A model generated the notes under the pieces. The model did not search any database. It worked only from the letters and a program-made list of their open reading frames with translations, and was not told the origin of the DNA. The position numbers were made by a program, and so were the translations under genes. A stretch of DNA of 64,000 nt from Siphonodentalium dalli. Its lineage: Eukaryota; Mollusca; Scaphopoda; Gadilida; Siphonodentaliidae. The DNA lies in contig CP136061.1 of NCBI GenBank assembly GCA_032622095.1, forward strand, positions 36,275,797 through 36,339,796, in the 5' to 3' direction. Of this stretch, positions 1 through 11,515 are shown one piece after another (position 1 is the first letter of the stretch; the number at the start of each line of letters is the position of its first letter).

Positions 1-99
1 TCAGTTAAAATGGCCGCATATACTGAGTAAAATCATTCTCCATATACACGAGCACAATAATAAGCGATCGAATACTATCAACACAGACGTTAGCGAACT

Positions 100-173
100 G
101 GGGGGGGGGGTCTAAAATCGAGTATAGGTTTCGGGTGGTGGTTCCTCAAAATTACCTGACGCAACAAAACGGC
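100..173 (+). repeat. G-tract repeat, fragment
   Basis: A run of 11 G at 100-110 is followed by a segment (about 128-173) reading GGGTGGTGGTTCCTC and then a CAAAACGGCA-like end. The same order recurs at 7391-7487 and in part at 14191-14306. The nature of the family is unknown. Confidence 0.5.
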
Positions 174-1763
174 AAATAGTTTCGACAACGTGTATATGGC
201 TAATCGTGTGAGGTGATAGTTTCGCTGTGAACGATCTATCACGTTGAGCACAACGTTTACACTAATATTCCACTAAATTGACGAATGGAGGATAGTTTTC
301 GGTAGGTTCCAAGGTAGTGTCTGTATATTTAAATGACGATTTTGGTACAAACCGAAGAAAATGAAACCCTATCCGTTATATCAGTTAGGACTTCACGGTT
401 ACAGTTTGAATGTGCACATTACACCATGCCGAGTTATCCTAAATGTAACTGCTATGAATGAATTAGCGAAATCGCTTTAACGTGATCATACAACTGAAAG
501 AAAATGTCCATTCATTACCATGGGCTCCAAAATGTAAATGGTTGTCCCGCTTTTGACCCTTTCCGGTGATGAATTTAGGTCGATAAATGTGAAGGGTTGT
601 GGCGTTTAACCCTGTCATTTGATGAATCTAGGTCGATAAATGTGTCGAATAGTAACATACTGACTTACGAGACGGATTCAAATTATATAATTAAAATGAC
701 CCAATTGTTATACAGCGCGTAAAAATAAAGAGTGTTTCTTGTTTGTTTATACATGGTATGATTAAAAGAACGATTGTATCGCTTCTGTGAACAAATTGAA
801 AACATATGGAAACGTGATATGACTATATGGTAAAATTATATTTTATTTTGCAACTCAATGTATGTCCTGATTCCGTACATACATCTCTACACTCACATAC
901 CATCCGAACACGCCCTGGCAATTCTACTGTGTGTGAGTGCGTTCTTTTAATAATGCCACCATCTATCCTTAAACTTTGTTATATTTATACAAGTATATAC
1001 CGCTAATCGATATACGTTTTGACCATAAGTTTGGTATGTATCGACCTGTTGGTTCAACATTGTCTTATCTGTTGCGCTATACCAATCATTATTCATGTTT
1101 GCTCTTACATGTATTCACGTATCGAACAGCGCCGTGTTCGATTGTTGCCTTCGTGTAACATTCTTCAGCCTTGTAGAACTTAGAAACCAGGACCCTTGTG
1201 CATGTACATTTACGTACTTCTGGACTCCCATATATAACTTATATGACACACAGAGAAGACACGCAAGGAACGCTAACAACCATCCCGTATAGTCAAGTAG
1301 TCAAGACGCGGACTTCACATGAGATAAGGGCGACGTACTCGCAGATCTACTCGATTATTAACTTTAATTGTATCTTTTAGTGCAACCGTCCTGATATTAA
1401 GATGTATCCGTAAACATATCATGGTGGGACCAAGTCACCTAGCATGTTTGATTTCATCATATGACAAACCTAAACATACACTCATATAGACATACTGAAT
1501 CTATCGTATTTTCGACGAATTGGCATTTCCTGGAAGCGTGTAGGTTTGCGTTAATCGCTTCGATTTCACACTTTTGTTTTGTGTCTATTAGTAATGAGTT
1601 TTGTTCGACGCTATATGACGTGGACTCTCGCGGTTCGGGAAATAGAAAGTATACCACAAGTAATCAGACTCACTATTTATACGTGGGGCTGCAGTTAACG
1701 TAGACTGCTGAACAGGTACAGCGATGAAGCATTGTAACTGCCGACGCAGAGTTCTATGGAATA
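174..1763. other. No gene recognised
   Basis: AT-rich sequence. The only structure seen is a short direct repeat (567-591 and 623-648, motif AGGTCGATAAATGTG). Open frames here are short and begin at non-ATG codons, with no recognisable protein similarity. Confidence 0.5.
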
Positions 1764-2225
1764 TGTGACCCGCCATATCAAATCCAGTCATAAGTCGGGA
1801 TTTTTTTTACCCTGTGCCAATGCATTCTCTTATATATGCGAGTCGACCATAGGTCACCTCGCATATATAAGAGAATGCATTGGCCTAATAATTTTTTACA
1901 ATTTTAATAATTTTTTCTTGTATTCTTTAACAATTTTATAATTTTACCCATACAGAGCCCCAGAGAAACATGAGCAGACGACACTCTTCTATATGCTTCT
2001 ATATATATATGTGTGGGGCTCCCTGCAGGATAATGGATGCTTTTTATTTTATGTCCTAAAAAAATTAAGAAACATTTATTTAAAAAAAATGATAAAAAAT
2101 TGTTAGGCCAATGCATTCTCTTATATATGCGGCGACCTATGGTCGACTCGCATATATAAGAGAATACATTGGCACAGGGTAAAAAAAATCCCGACTTACG
2201 ACTGGATTTGATATGGCGGGTCACA
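1764..2225 (+). mobile_element. MITE copy A with TGTGACCCGCC termini and nested palindromes
   Basis: About 462 bp, flanked by TA. Inverted termini read TGTGACCCGCCATATC at the left and its complement at the right, about 60 bp each. Just inside each terminus sits a roughly 70-bp palindrome built on GCATTCTCTTATATATGCG with a GTCGACCATAGG centre. The middle holds a third short stem around GAGCCCC / GGGGCTC. There is no coding capacity. TA flanks fit a Tc1/mariner-type target, but the superfamily is not proven. Other copies are at 18182, 35189, 49544 and 59659. Confidence 0.85.
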
Positions 2226-2228
2226 TAT

Positions 2229-2625
2229 AGGAGGAGGTCAAGGGACCAATTTTCGAATTGGGATTCCATGCAATTCTCTGGATCAAAAGTTAGTCACAAC
2301 TGTTTGAGGTGCGACTTGATATTATGTTGGAATAATAGATAAACTTCTGGCGGATCGGAATTTCTTCCACTAAAATATTGGAACACTATTTTTGAATTTT
2401 ATTATGAGATTTTCAAAAGTAGGTCAAGTGTTATAATTCCAGAAAAGAGATCTAAAAAATAAATTTAAAGCGGTAATTGGTCATTGACCTAGAAGACCCG
2501 CCAGTTATATGACGTGACTGTTCAACGATATACATGTTTTATTTATCAGATATCTGCTTCATATATAACTTTTGTTTCTGAAATTTTGATGGGAATCGAT
2601 ATACAAAATTGATCACTGGTCTTTC
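2229..2625 (+). mobile_element. Diverged copy of GGTCAAGTGAC TTAA-type MITE
   Basis: Starts GGAGGAGGTCAAGGGAC directly against the right end of MITE copy A. It parallels the element at 19697-20112 along its length: CTGGCGG in the first third, AATTCCAGAAAA in the middle, ACTGTTCAACGATAT in the last third. The right end (CACTGGTCTTTCAC) is degraded, and the left TTAA flank is missing because copy A abuts it. Confidence 0.65.
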
Positions 2626-3407
2626 ACATTAGAGATTTGTTTCAGAGCGACCGAACCGGACCAGCATAGTGTTCCATTTGTTTCAATGACACTTATGAAA
2701 ATGTCAACGGAAGTTGAACAGGGCGTGAGAATTATTGTCCGGCAAGTATACGGACCATTGCAACATAATTGAGACATTGGACGTAAGAAAGCAACGGTGT
2801 TTGTAAATGGAACTAGCAAACTAATAATTATAGTCCAAAGGCGCCAACATATAAGACTTTTAGTGCCCTAAAATTACGGTCCGTTGATCCCGAATTTGGA
2901 ACCTAAACCATTACATTGTTTGGGCGTGTTAGAGATTTTCCTACCTCTAAAATTATTCTCAAGAAACTTATTTTGATATCGGCGGTCAAACCCACCACAA
3001 ACCTCTTTTAACTATCACAAATTATATTAGCATTTAGAAATAGTTGAGAAATTTAAAGGGGGGATCTGCCAAAGACAAAAGTGAAAGCTGAATGTGCGCC
3101 TGTTTGAGACAGTAAAATCGTTATTTTCATCGACAGACCGTTTCTCATAATCTCATAATCATCACAATTATCATAATTCTCTCTCGTTATAGTTTCTCTT
3201 ACCCCAATCTGCGAGACCATAGCCACTCCACCAGCCGCACTTAAACAGCAACTTCTACAATACATCTAAATTAAAAACCATCTCTGACACTTATATTGAT
3301 TATCAATTGAATGCTAGGGGAGAGGAGCTCCGATAAGTTCGGCAACTTGTGCTCCGATCCTCTGTACCCACACACATATCATTTGTTATATATAATCTAT
3401 GTAATAT
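2626..3407. other. No gene recognised
   Basis: No repeat or coding similarity noticed. The last part may hold a decayed 5' portion of the retrotransposon that follows, but I could not follow a reverse transcriptase frame upstream of about 3520. Confidence 0.4.
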
Positions 3408-4928
3408 ATGTTGTATATATGGGTTACAATAAATATTTTCAAATCATCTGGCAAAGAACCATATGAAATATCCCTTAAGTTGTGTGGGGGTTTCAACAGT
3501 TGCCATTTGGTCCTTTTCTATCTACCAAGGTTATGGACATTATCTCCCCTCTTTTATATTATATATATCAATGATCTTTTGTCAAATCTAAAGTCATCGG
3601 GATATGGCCTTTCGATGCAAGGTGCAAATTGCACATGTCCAACGCATGCCGATGACATGGCACTTTTCTCTTTAACTGCATATGGACTTCAGTCTCTTGT
3701 CGATATATGTGTCGAATATAGCTTGAAATGGCGTTATAGATACAACACAAACAAAACCCATGTCATTGTTTTCAATGAAAGTGCTAACGCAGCACTTAAA
3801 CGTCATAAGAACTGGCACATGTCTTCTCATGGCCTAACAGAAACCGACAGTGTTACTCATTTAGGTATTCCGCTTGAGAAATATAATTTTCGCTCAAAAC
3901 TTGTTGACAATATTTGTACAAAAACGAAGAATGCTTTCTTCTCTTTGGCTAATGCTGGCCTGCATGCAGGCGGTATTACCCCAGCGAGCTCTCTCAAGAT
4001 TTACAAGTCCGTGGTCTTACCGCGAGGCTTATACGGTAGTGAATTTTTGTGTGGTCTCTCTCAATCGGACACTGTTCAACTAGAGAAAGCACATCGTATG
4101 TGCCTCAAACTTATACAAGGCCTCAAAACTAGGACTAGCACAGACATGGTCTTGGGTCTGCTTGGTATTCCTCCTTTAATCACATTCATTAATTGTAGAA
4201 AAGTGTCCTTGTTTTCGTCATTTTGTTTACTCGAGTCTAAAAAAACTGTTAAAGATGTATTTATTATCAGATTACTGAGCTTTTCATATGAATCCAACAC
4301 TGCATCGAAGAATGTGTTTTTTCAGGACCTATCCAGTATTCTTGATAACTGGAGTTTGTCCTCCTATATGTCTCAATACATATCAACAGCTCTGTTTCCA
4401 GAGAAAACAGTTTGGAAAACCCTATCGAAACAGGGCAGTCATGTTTGGAAATCTGAATGGTCTCACAGGGTGCGCACGGAACCCACCTTTGATAGATTTC
4501 GTTTGGTTCACAGCAGTCCAGAATTGTCGTTTTTATGGAAAGTCTGCCAAAAGTACCCAGATGAGAAGGAGTCATTTTTCATCGCGACACAGCTACTGTG
4601 TTACCGAAATTTTGCTGGCGAAACTCAGTGCCTGTTATGTGCGCGAAGTTATATAGACCTACCGCAACACATTATAGCGGTTTGCCCAGAACTTGCAGCG
4701 TCGCGTAATCATTTTTGGTATCACTTTATAGATATGTTGCCTTTAGGGGCATTTCAACTTGTGGAGTCTTTTGATCAGCAGAGACTTATTGCCCTCTTTC
4801 TAGGCTATTTGCCTATTGAACTTTTGGACATTGCATGCATTCCACCTCAAACCATATTGAGATACTTCTTGAAGGCGACTAGGGCGCTGTGGTGCGAATG
4901 GAACCATCGTTCGTCATTGGCGTCATAA
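3408..4928 (+). CDS. Non-LTR retrotransposon ORF2 fragment: reverse transcriptase C-terminal half and zinc-binding tail
   Basis: One open frame of 506 codons. The first 40 or so residues look unrelated or eroded. From residue 43 it reads TLSPLFYIIYINDLL, the RT motif before the active site. The catalytic box at 79-83 reads THADD, where most relatives have (Y/F)ADD. LKWRYRYNTNKT (106-117) and SVTHLGIPL (148-156) match the thumb and following region of CR1/Jockey-like reverse transcriptases. The tail has C408-x2-C411-x9-H421-x4-C426, the C-terminal zinc-binding motif common in these ORF2 proteins. Endonuclease and RT fingers are absent, so the copy is 5'-truncated, as usual for target-primed insertion. 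The ATG given is only the first in the open frame and is unlikely to be a true start. No poly-A tail was identified. Confidence 0.85.
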   Translation: MLYIWVTINIFKSSGKEPYEISLKLCGGFNSCHLVLFYLPRLWTLSPLFYIIYINDLLSNLKSSGYGLSMQGANCTCPTHADDMALFSLTAYGLQSLVDICVEYSLKWRYRYNTNKTHVIVFNESANAALKRHKNWHMSSHGLTETDSVTHLGIPLEKYNFRSKLVDNICTKTKNAFFSLANAGLHAGGITPASSLKIYKSVVLPRGLYGSEFLCGLSQSDTVQLEKAHRMCLKLIQGLKTRTSTDMVLGLLGIPPLITFINCRKVSLFSSFCLLESKKTVKDVFIIRLLSFSYESNTASKNVFFQDLSSILDNWSLSSYMSQYISTALFPEKTVWKTLSKQGSHVWKSEWSHRVRTEPTFDRFRLVHSSPELSFLWKVCQKYPDEKESFFIATQLLCYRNFAGETQCLLCARSYIDLPQHIIAVCPELAASRNHFWYHFIDMLPLGAFQLVESFDQQRLIALFLGYLPIELLDIACIPPQTILRYFLKATRALWCEWNHRSSLAS

Positions 4929-5226
4929 TTGTTTGCCACTTATATGCATGTAGTCAGTGGGAGAAGAAAGTCACCATTGTTGGCAAATATAAATAATTGG
5001 TAGCCCTCTTATATACAATGGTGTTGTGTTGGGTCTACTATTTGTTTGTAATGTCCAACAACGGTGTCTGACAACTGTGATGTGAGCGAACATCTGGTCG
5101 TGTGGTCGGCTGGGTGCTACAGTTCTCCATGAATTTAGGATTATCTAGCTTCAATTAACCCCTCTCTGTTTCTCCCCACTTTTCTCTAACTTAACTCATT
5201 TCATTCTATTTTCCCATACTGTCTCT
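4929..5226 (+). other. Probable 3' untranslated part of the retrotransposon, boundary unknown
   Basis: Follows the ORF2 stop directly. It contains partial repeats such as CAATGGTGTTGTG / CACCATTGTTGGC but no clear 3' tail or target duplication, so the end of the element cannot be placed. Confidence 0.3.
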
Positions 5227-5275
5227 ATCTGTATCCGGCGCTCTCTCTCTCTCTCTCTATCTCTCTCTGTCTTGT
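5227..5275 (+). repeat. CT-rich microsatellite
   Basis: An imperfect (CT)n run interrupted by TAT and GT. Confidence 0.9.
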
Positions 5276-5500
5276 TCGTGTGCCCGGCCGATCTGTTTCC
5301 ATCTATATTCGTTTTGCTTTGCACATACATAAAGTGTGTACATGTATATATGTTATGTTCTCGTTCCTATGTTCTATTGTTTTTGTATGTTCTTGTATTA
5401 CATGTGTATATCATATCTTCATTTATATGGAGGAATTAAAGATATATATATATATACACTCCTTAATTATGGATCTCAAACTATAATGATTTCACTCTAT

Positions 5501-5572
5501 CCACCCCGACCGACCCGATCCGGGCATAATTGTGGTCGGGTTGTCCCGATTTTCCGGGTGAGCTGTCCCATG
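5501..5572 (+). repeat. Outlying GGTCGGGTTGT-type repeat fragment
   Basis: Contains GTGGTCGGGTTGTCCCGAT, the same unit as the array at 5851-6368, and CCGACCGACCCG in the opposite sense. It is about 280 bp from the main array, so the two are probably parts of one repeat region. Confidence 0.7.
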
Positions 5573-5850
5573 TTATGATTAGATAATTTCTGTCGTATTC
5601 ACAATATTTTCTTAATTTGTAAAATTCATATTTTAAAACATAAAAGACCACTCAAAACCGCACATTTATAACATTTATTAATAAAATGAATTAATTTTAT
5701 GATCAGCTATTAGAAAGGGACTGCGCTCAGAGTATGAACTGTTAATATAATAACTATTTGCTATCATTTATAATTATTGGAAAATACAGTCCTGGAGAGA
5801 AGGGCAATCAAGAAATATATGACGATAGGTTAAATATTAATCTTTATTTG

Positions 5851-6368
5851 GATCGGGCTGTCAGTGGGGTCGGGTGGTCTCAAGTCGATTGGGTCGGGTG
5901 GTCGCGGGTCGATCGAGTCGGGTTGTACTGGGTCGGGTGGTCCCGGGTCGGGTTGTCCCGTGGTCGGGTGGTCCCGAGTTAATCGAGTCGGGTGGTCCCG
6001 GGTCGATCGGGTCGGATTATGCCGGGGTCGGATTGTACTTGGTCGGGTGGTCCCGGGTCGTTCGGGTCGGTTGGTCCAGGGTCGATCGGGTCGGGTTGTC
6101 CCGGGGTCGGGTCAATCGGGTCGGGTTGTAATGGGTTGGGTTGTCGAGTCGATCGGAGTGTACTGGGTCGGGTGGTCCCGGGTCGACCGGGTCGGTTTGT
6201 ACTTGGTAGGGTGGTCACGTGCCGGGTTGCACTGGGTCGGGTCGATTGGTCGGTTTGTACTGGGTCGGGTGATCACGACTCGGGGTGTACTGGATCGGGT
6301 GGTCACGGGTCGACCGGGTCGGGTTGTACTGGGTCGGGTGGTCCCGTGTCGATCGGGTCGCGTTGTAT
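5851..6368 (+). repeat. G-rich minisatellite, GGTCGGGTTGTCCCGGGTCGATC units
   Basis: About 520 bp of degenerate units alternating GGTCGGGTGGTCCCG, GGTCGATCGGGTCGG and GGTCGGGTTGTACTG. It is strikingly richer in G and CpG than its AT-rich surroundings and strongly strand-asymmetric. Frames are open on both strands because the unit lacks stops in several phases; the translations are low-complexity G/V/R/S or P/T/R and should not be read as genes. Confidence 0.95.
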
Positions 6369-7390
6369 GCAATTTTTTACTAAAGACTCTTTGTGCCCTT
6401 ATGTGACATTTGTACCAGTTTAAAACATATTATAAGAATGTATAACTTCAAAAACACAATATCTATGTTACTGTGACCACATATGGGCCTTAGGAGAGAT
6501 GACATTAAGCTATATGACATGTTGCATATGGGGCGTGGTGTGAAAATATTCCTTCCCGACACCCTTCGGAAAGAAGCCTCGAGAAATGTAAAACTGAAAT
6601 ATATAAACTTGTCTTGATGTAGCTAAAGCCAAGATCATTGTGTGCATGGAAAAAGAGCAACTGCCTCAAGCATTAATGTGACTATCAATGGCTAGAATTT
6701 AACTGTCATCACACTGTTCATCAGTGCATCAAGCCAATGAGTGAATTATTTGCATGTCTATAAACTCATATGATCTGTTACTCTCACAACACCTAAAATA
6801 TTTAGCATAACGGATGTTATAATGGTATTAGTTTTTCAAAATTTTAATTAAAAACAAAAAAGAATAAAATTGGTTTTGTTAAATTGAGCAAGGAATTCAA
6901 TCTTTAAACAAAAAGTATATTAAAACAATATATATAAATCGAAATGTTTCAATGACCAAATGTGCTTGAAGCACACAAAATGGCCGCCGCTAAGTGAAGG
7001 GTCTGGGTCTGTCTAAGATCAAAATGTGTGCGAAGTCCAACAAAGAGGCCACAGGTAACTCCGATGCTGAATATAGGCTCGCAAAGGGAGCTTGTTTCAG
7101 CTAGTTTAGTATTATAGAACTAAGTTGATCCAGTAGACTAACATAAGTGGTATGGAATATGTTAGATAATGGGCTGGTTGACAGACTAATCACGAAATAG
7201 TTAGAAATTATGAAATTTTGTGTATTCTGCACAATGACCTAGGTTTACAGATGATCAGCAATTTATAAAAACTTTTTTTTTCAATTAAAACAGATTCTGA
7301 AACAGGCTAAACTGTTATTTGAACTAATTGAGATCATTCCCAGTCATAAGGGTGATATCAGTATAGTTTTATGAGATTTATGAAATTTAT
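6369..7390. other. No gene recognised
   Basis: AT-rich, no repeat partner noticed in the window. It contains an isolated AAAATGGCCGCCGC motif (about 6977) of the kind repeated in the 38-42 kb foldback element. Confidence 0.45.
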
Positions 7391-7487
7391 GGGGTGGGTG
7401 TCAAAAAATTGGGACTAAACAATTGGGTTTTTTTGCAGGTTTGGGGTGGTGGGTCCCCGAAAATGCCAGATGCAAAAAAACGACATA
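7391..7487 (+). repeat. Dispersed GGGTGGGTGTC...GGTGGTGGGTCCC repeat
   Basis: Shares the order GGGTGGGTGTC, then GGGTGGTGGGTCCC, then a short A-rich stretch with 14191-14306 and, more loosely, with 128-173 and 47655-47802. No coding content. Confidence 0.6.
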
Positions 7488-7554
7488 CCTTCCTGCAATT
7501 CTTTTTACTACCCCCTGCATATATCGTCAAAATGGGGCGATTCTAAGCAGATTT

Positions 7555-8187
7555 TCTACCTAAAACTAGCTCCAATATAAGCATATAATGTGCGGGTTTC
7601 CGAGAGAACAGGGTGTGAAACTCATTTCTCTCGGATAACAATCTTGTGAATACACTTATCACCACTTGTATTTTCTTCATCGTGTTGTCATTTTGTATGC
7701 TAGTTACAAAGTCATCTTTCTCCTAATCATGAACATCAACAAATGTTGGTGCCTTGGTATTGGATGCAAGTATCTAAGTCTGAACAGTCAGATTCACTGC
7801 TGATGGTACAACGTTAGTACCAGTGGTTGCAATCCTTACATTTATGTTATTACCATTGTTGCTTCTTCTCCATCCCTATTATGGAACTGAAGACACATAA
7901 CCAGAAACACTGACTGAGATTGTGGCATCTGCAGGCAACATTTGAGAATTTATACACTGAGTTTTACTTAAAACGTTGCTTTCACTAGTTTTAGAACTGT
8001 TTTCTTAGTCAATTCTGCTTACAACATCGTGCAAATCGTCATCTTCTCTAAATAGCTACATTAGATCATCGTATGATACCTCATGTAGATTCAAATTCCA
8101 TATTGTTTTTAATTTACGTACTTTCGCAAGAATAGATCGATTTACGTTGTGAACTCTGCAGAAATTGCAAATGCAGACGACGTTTAA
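7555..8187 (-). pseudogene. Decayed coding fragment of unrecognised protein, interrupted by TAG/TAA codons
   Basis: Read on the minus strand from about 8187 downwards, one frame keeps protein-like character for roughly 200 codons. It opens with cysteine-rich VCICNFCRVHNVN and continues SILAKVRKLKTIWNLN, then an acidic stretch (FREDDDLHDVVSRID) and a Ser/Thr/Val-rich part (VRIATTGTNVVPSAV). In-frame stops fall at 8056 (TAG), 8005 (TAA), 7879 (TAA), 7876, 7774 and 7723 (all TAG), and near 7555. No frameshift is needed to follow it. I do not recognise the family; the CxC..C..H start might be half a zinc-binding module. It may be an old transposon ORF or a dead host exon. That the reading is genuinely coding-derived is an inference from composition. 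Confidence 0.4.
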
Positions 8188-8204
8188 AAATAATCTAAAT
8201 CAGT

Positions 8205-8705
8205 CAATACAATTAAATCAGCGGAAATGCAATGAAATACGGACTTTTCGTAAGTAATCTGTCTTGTATCCTTAACATAATACCATTATATTTGATTTTT
8301 CCTTCTTTATTTTATCGAACAAAAATGCCGTCAGCAGCTTTTGATCAAGACCTTACTGAATTACGGGGAATTTTCCCCACTTAGGTGATAAAAGAAATTG
8401 TTATTCGTGCGCAGTGTAAAAATGTATTTTGAGGTTTTTTTTGGTCCTTCTCCACATTGTTTCAACTTTGTTGACATACGTTTTATTGTTTTAGGTTCGT
8501 ATACACACAATAATGTTATTTTACGGCTGTTAAATTGGTTATTTTGACATTTTGTTTTGTAAACAAGCCAGTTGTCGAAACGCACGTGCACCAGCTGTTG
8601 CCATCCACTATATCCGTCTTGTTGTCATTCAGGATACAACGTCGGAGACCGCCTATGTGTTTATGCGTGTATTTGAGGGAAAATAGCTAAACTGTAACAT
8701 AAATA
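8205..8705 (+). repeat. Dispersed repeat, inverted partner at 60425-60985
   Basis: Aligns in reverse complement with 60425-60985 over essentially its whole length: CGGACTTTTCGTAAGTA, TTTTGATCAAGACC.TACTG, GAATTACGGGGAAT, GCACGTGCACCAGCTGTTG and ACCGCCTA appear in order. Divergence is clear (several indels), so the copies are not recent. The short open frames inside differ between copies and are probably not genes. Element type unknown. Confidence 0.8.
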
Positions 8706-9221
8706 TTTGTACTTGAATTGTGACCAATTATGTCGGTCAATACCTAGTATTGAGAACAGTCAGTTACATTATTCCATTTTTCTGATAATGATATAACTGC
8801 AATACATATGTCACCATGCAATAGGCGTTTCACCTTATAATCTGGGTCGCAACCCCGGGATGCCGGAAATACCATTTAACTAGACTGGCAATTAGTACTT
8901 CTGTTCGGGGTGAACGATGATATGTGCCCACTGCGGTGATAGAGGCGTTATCGATTGCAGTGTGGATTCGACAATTATGTTCCTGCAGTTAATAAACATG
9001 CCCATGAGAACAATATGACATGAAGATGTCTATCGCGTTACAACGTTATACCACATAAAACTACATCATGCGAACGGATCGAGGGTCGTCTGCGAGGTGA
9101 CATTTCCAAAAACGCTCCATAAATTGGAACAAACTCAATACACACGCGTAAGTACAGTCTGCTCTCGTGATAATAAGCACAAGGCGGTCTCTTTTACAAT
9201 TGCGCGAAATAAGCTCATATT
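8706..9221. other. No gene recognised
   Basis: No structure noticed. Confidence 0.4.
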
Positions 9222-9316
9222 CACACGGCACAATCGTTTCGACGATTCTGCGACCAATTCCACGATTCTGCGGCTTGACAACCACGGTGCTGCGGCAATT
9301 TAACGATTCTGCGACC
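9222..9316 (+). repeat. ACGATTCTGCG repeat, left inverted copy
   Basis: About 95 bp pairing in reverse complement with 12437-12534, nearly identical (GGCTTGACAACCACGGTGCT shared). The submotif ACGATTCTGCG occurs three times within it. The two copies may be the ends of one 3.3 kb inverted-repeat element or two dispersed insertions. Confidence 0.75.
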
Positions 9317-10097
9317 AGGCCGATGCGATAAAAACTAAAAAAAAATTAAAGAATGAATAAATCCAGAAATACGGACAGGTATATGTACATATATTATATT
9401 TCTATTAGGTACGGCGATCTTCGATTCGATAATCGGTAGAGAGTTCAGCACTAGACAGTTAGCACAACAATACATAATCTTTGACACAAATAGACCGGTT
9501 GTTCTGGTTTTACACACATCACTGAGTGAAATTCGTCTTCAGAGTTGAGAAAATATATATAATGTCCTATAAAATTGAGTGGAAACCAAATAATAACATA
9601 GCCATACGTCTTTGGGTGATTTTTCACAACTGATGTTAACCTCAGTTCTGTGATTGATGGCGCTGTGTCCATATTTGCGGGGGTATCATCGCATTCAATT
9701 GACAACACCGATGAGTCGACTATGACAACGACGATTGTGCGACCAGCAATTGAAATTTCATTAACTTGTGCTCACGAGAAGTCGTTTTCTAATGAATGGC
9801 ACGTTCGCTATAGACATGAATACGCATATGAATCACATGACATCAAGCCTACGAGATTAAGACTCTTTTATTTGGAGCCAGCTGAGTAAAATAAAGTAAT
9901 GTCGAATCGTATATTGCTATACTGTACATGTTTAATTTCCATAGCTGTGCACCACACATTACATGATTTAAATTGCCTTTCCGCCTATCCAACTTTCCTT
10001 CCGTCTGTTTGTACGCAGTCGACTCACAATGCCTCGGTATTTTCTTATCGCCAACATGTCTTATTCTCAGTTGCGTTGTGGTGTGTATATATATATA
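9317..10097. other. No gene recognised
   Basis: Short frames on both strands (about 80 codons around 9451-9889) have ordinary amino-acid composition but no motif I recognise. Confidence 0.35.
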
Positions 10098-10190
10098 TAA
10101 GGAGAAAGAGGGGAGGGGAGGGAGATAGGGGAGGGAGATAGGGGAGAGAGAGAGAGAGGGGGGAGAGAGATAGGGAAATGGGGCGGGATA
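10098..10190 (+). repeat. Polypurine tract (GGGAGATAGGGGA)n
   Basis: Ninety bases almost wholly A/G, with GGGAGATAGGGGA and GAGAGA units, following a short (TA)n at 10087-10100. Confidence 0.9.
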
Positions 10191-11189
10191 GATAATCTCT
10201 AATGTGTTTTTTCAAGCTGACTTTAAAATGGACAAGGTTAATAAATTATTTTGCAAATAACTGGGACGAATTTGAAATCCACTTTATCACATAATCATAT
10301 TTTAAGAAGGAAAACGAGCTAAAAAGACGGATTAACAAAACTAATATTGATTTCCTTACCACAACACAAGAGGAAGTAAAGACACATTCAAGACAAAATA
10401 ATGTTCCATTTTAAATGTGTTTTTTTTTTCACTTTGGCAAAGTTGTATATATTGTATCATTAAAAGATCCTAATATTGCATATTTCCTTATATCCACTAA
10501 TGATGAATATGTGCGTGCTTCCCGGGATACTTGACATCACACCCGCAATGACCGCGCGGATTAATAGTACTTTCGAAAAGCCGCGCATGACACCAACATT
10601 AGATATTGGAAATTTTGGTCCCAACTCCTTTGCATTGACGAAAATAGATACAAAAACAAAGAGGCAAATTGGGGGACTATATTTTCGTCGCCAGCCAGAG
10701 TGCGCTATTATGTCGTATACGTTTGTGTAGCGTCTCGGCCGACACCGTAAATATATCCATTGTGCATGCATTTTCAGCTTCTTTTAAAGATTTTGATATT
10801 TTAAAAAAGGGTATAAAGAAAGTTATCAAACTCGTTTTATAAAATGTTATATCCCAACATTTCTCGTTGGGGATCCTCTATATAAATCATTTATATCATC
10901 CGTCCTTAATTACCGCTATATATTTTCCGTGAACGCGGACATGTATTTCATGAATATTAAAAAATCCTTATATGGAATGCACCTCCAGAACTTTGACACG
11001 TAGACTTAAACCGCGGAATGGGGTCTGAGTAATCCAATATGGCCGCGACTCGGTGATCTCGCTTATTCTAAGATGTGGTGCAGAAAATGATAAAAAATTG
11101 GGCGCAATGGATATGAGGGTCATATATTTTGAACGCATCGTAAAGCATGACATAGTTACAGAAAGACACACACACTCAACTTTTATATA
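10191..11189. other. No gene recognised
   Basis: Overlapping open frames on both strands at 10460-10771 (84 and 103 codons) show no family I can name. They may be chance or transposon-derived. Confidence 0.35.
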
Positions 11190-11515
11190 GATACTAGAAG
11201 GTGACCCGACTTCGTCCGGGCTTTGACCTTGAATTGTCCATTTTGAAGGTCAAGGTCAAGTGGGGTCACGATTTGACCAGTCCAAAAACACTGCCCGGAC
11301 AAAAGTACCCGACAAACGTGCCCGTCGAAATCCATCCGGTTTTACCCGACTTGACCTTGAATTGATCATTTTGAAGGTCAGGTCGGGGTCACGATTTGAC
11401 CCGTCCAAAACACTCAGTGGACAAAAGCAACCCAATGTATCAGATTTCGTGAAAATCCCATCAAAATTCTCGATTTGACTTTGAATTGATCCGATTTCAA
11501 GGTCAAGGTCACGTC
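11190..11515 (+). repeat. GACCTTGAATTG / AAGGTCAAGGTCA dispersed-type repeat
   Basis: Begins with a hairpin-like GACCCGACTTCGTCCGGG and repeats TTTGACCTTGAATTG...CATTTTGAAGGTCA three times at roughly 115-bp spacing, with diverged units between. AAGGTCAAGGTCA motifs of this sort are common in marine invertebrate repeats (general recollection). No second copy in this window. Confidence 0.6.

Noticed and set aside
5864-6423. Gly/Val/Arg-rich frames of 140-180 codons that might suggest a structural protein
   Set aside because: Open in several frames on both strands of a minisatellite; no signal peptide and no consistent Gly-X-Y pattern.
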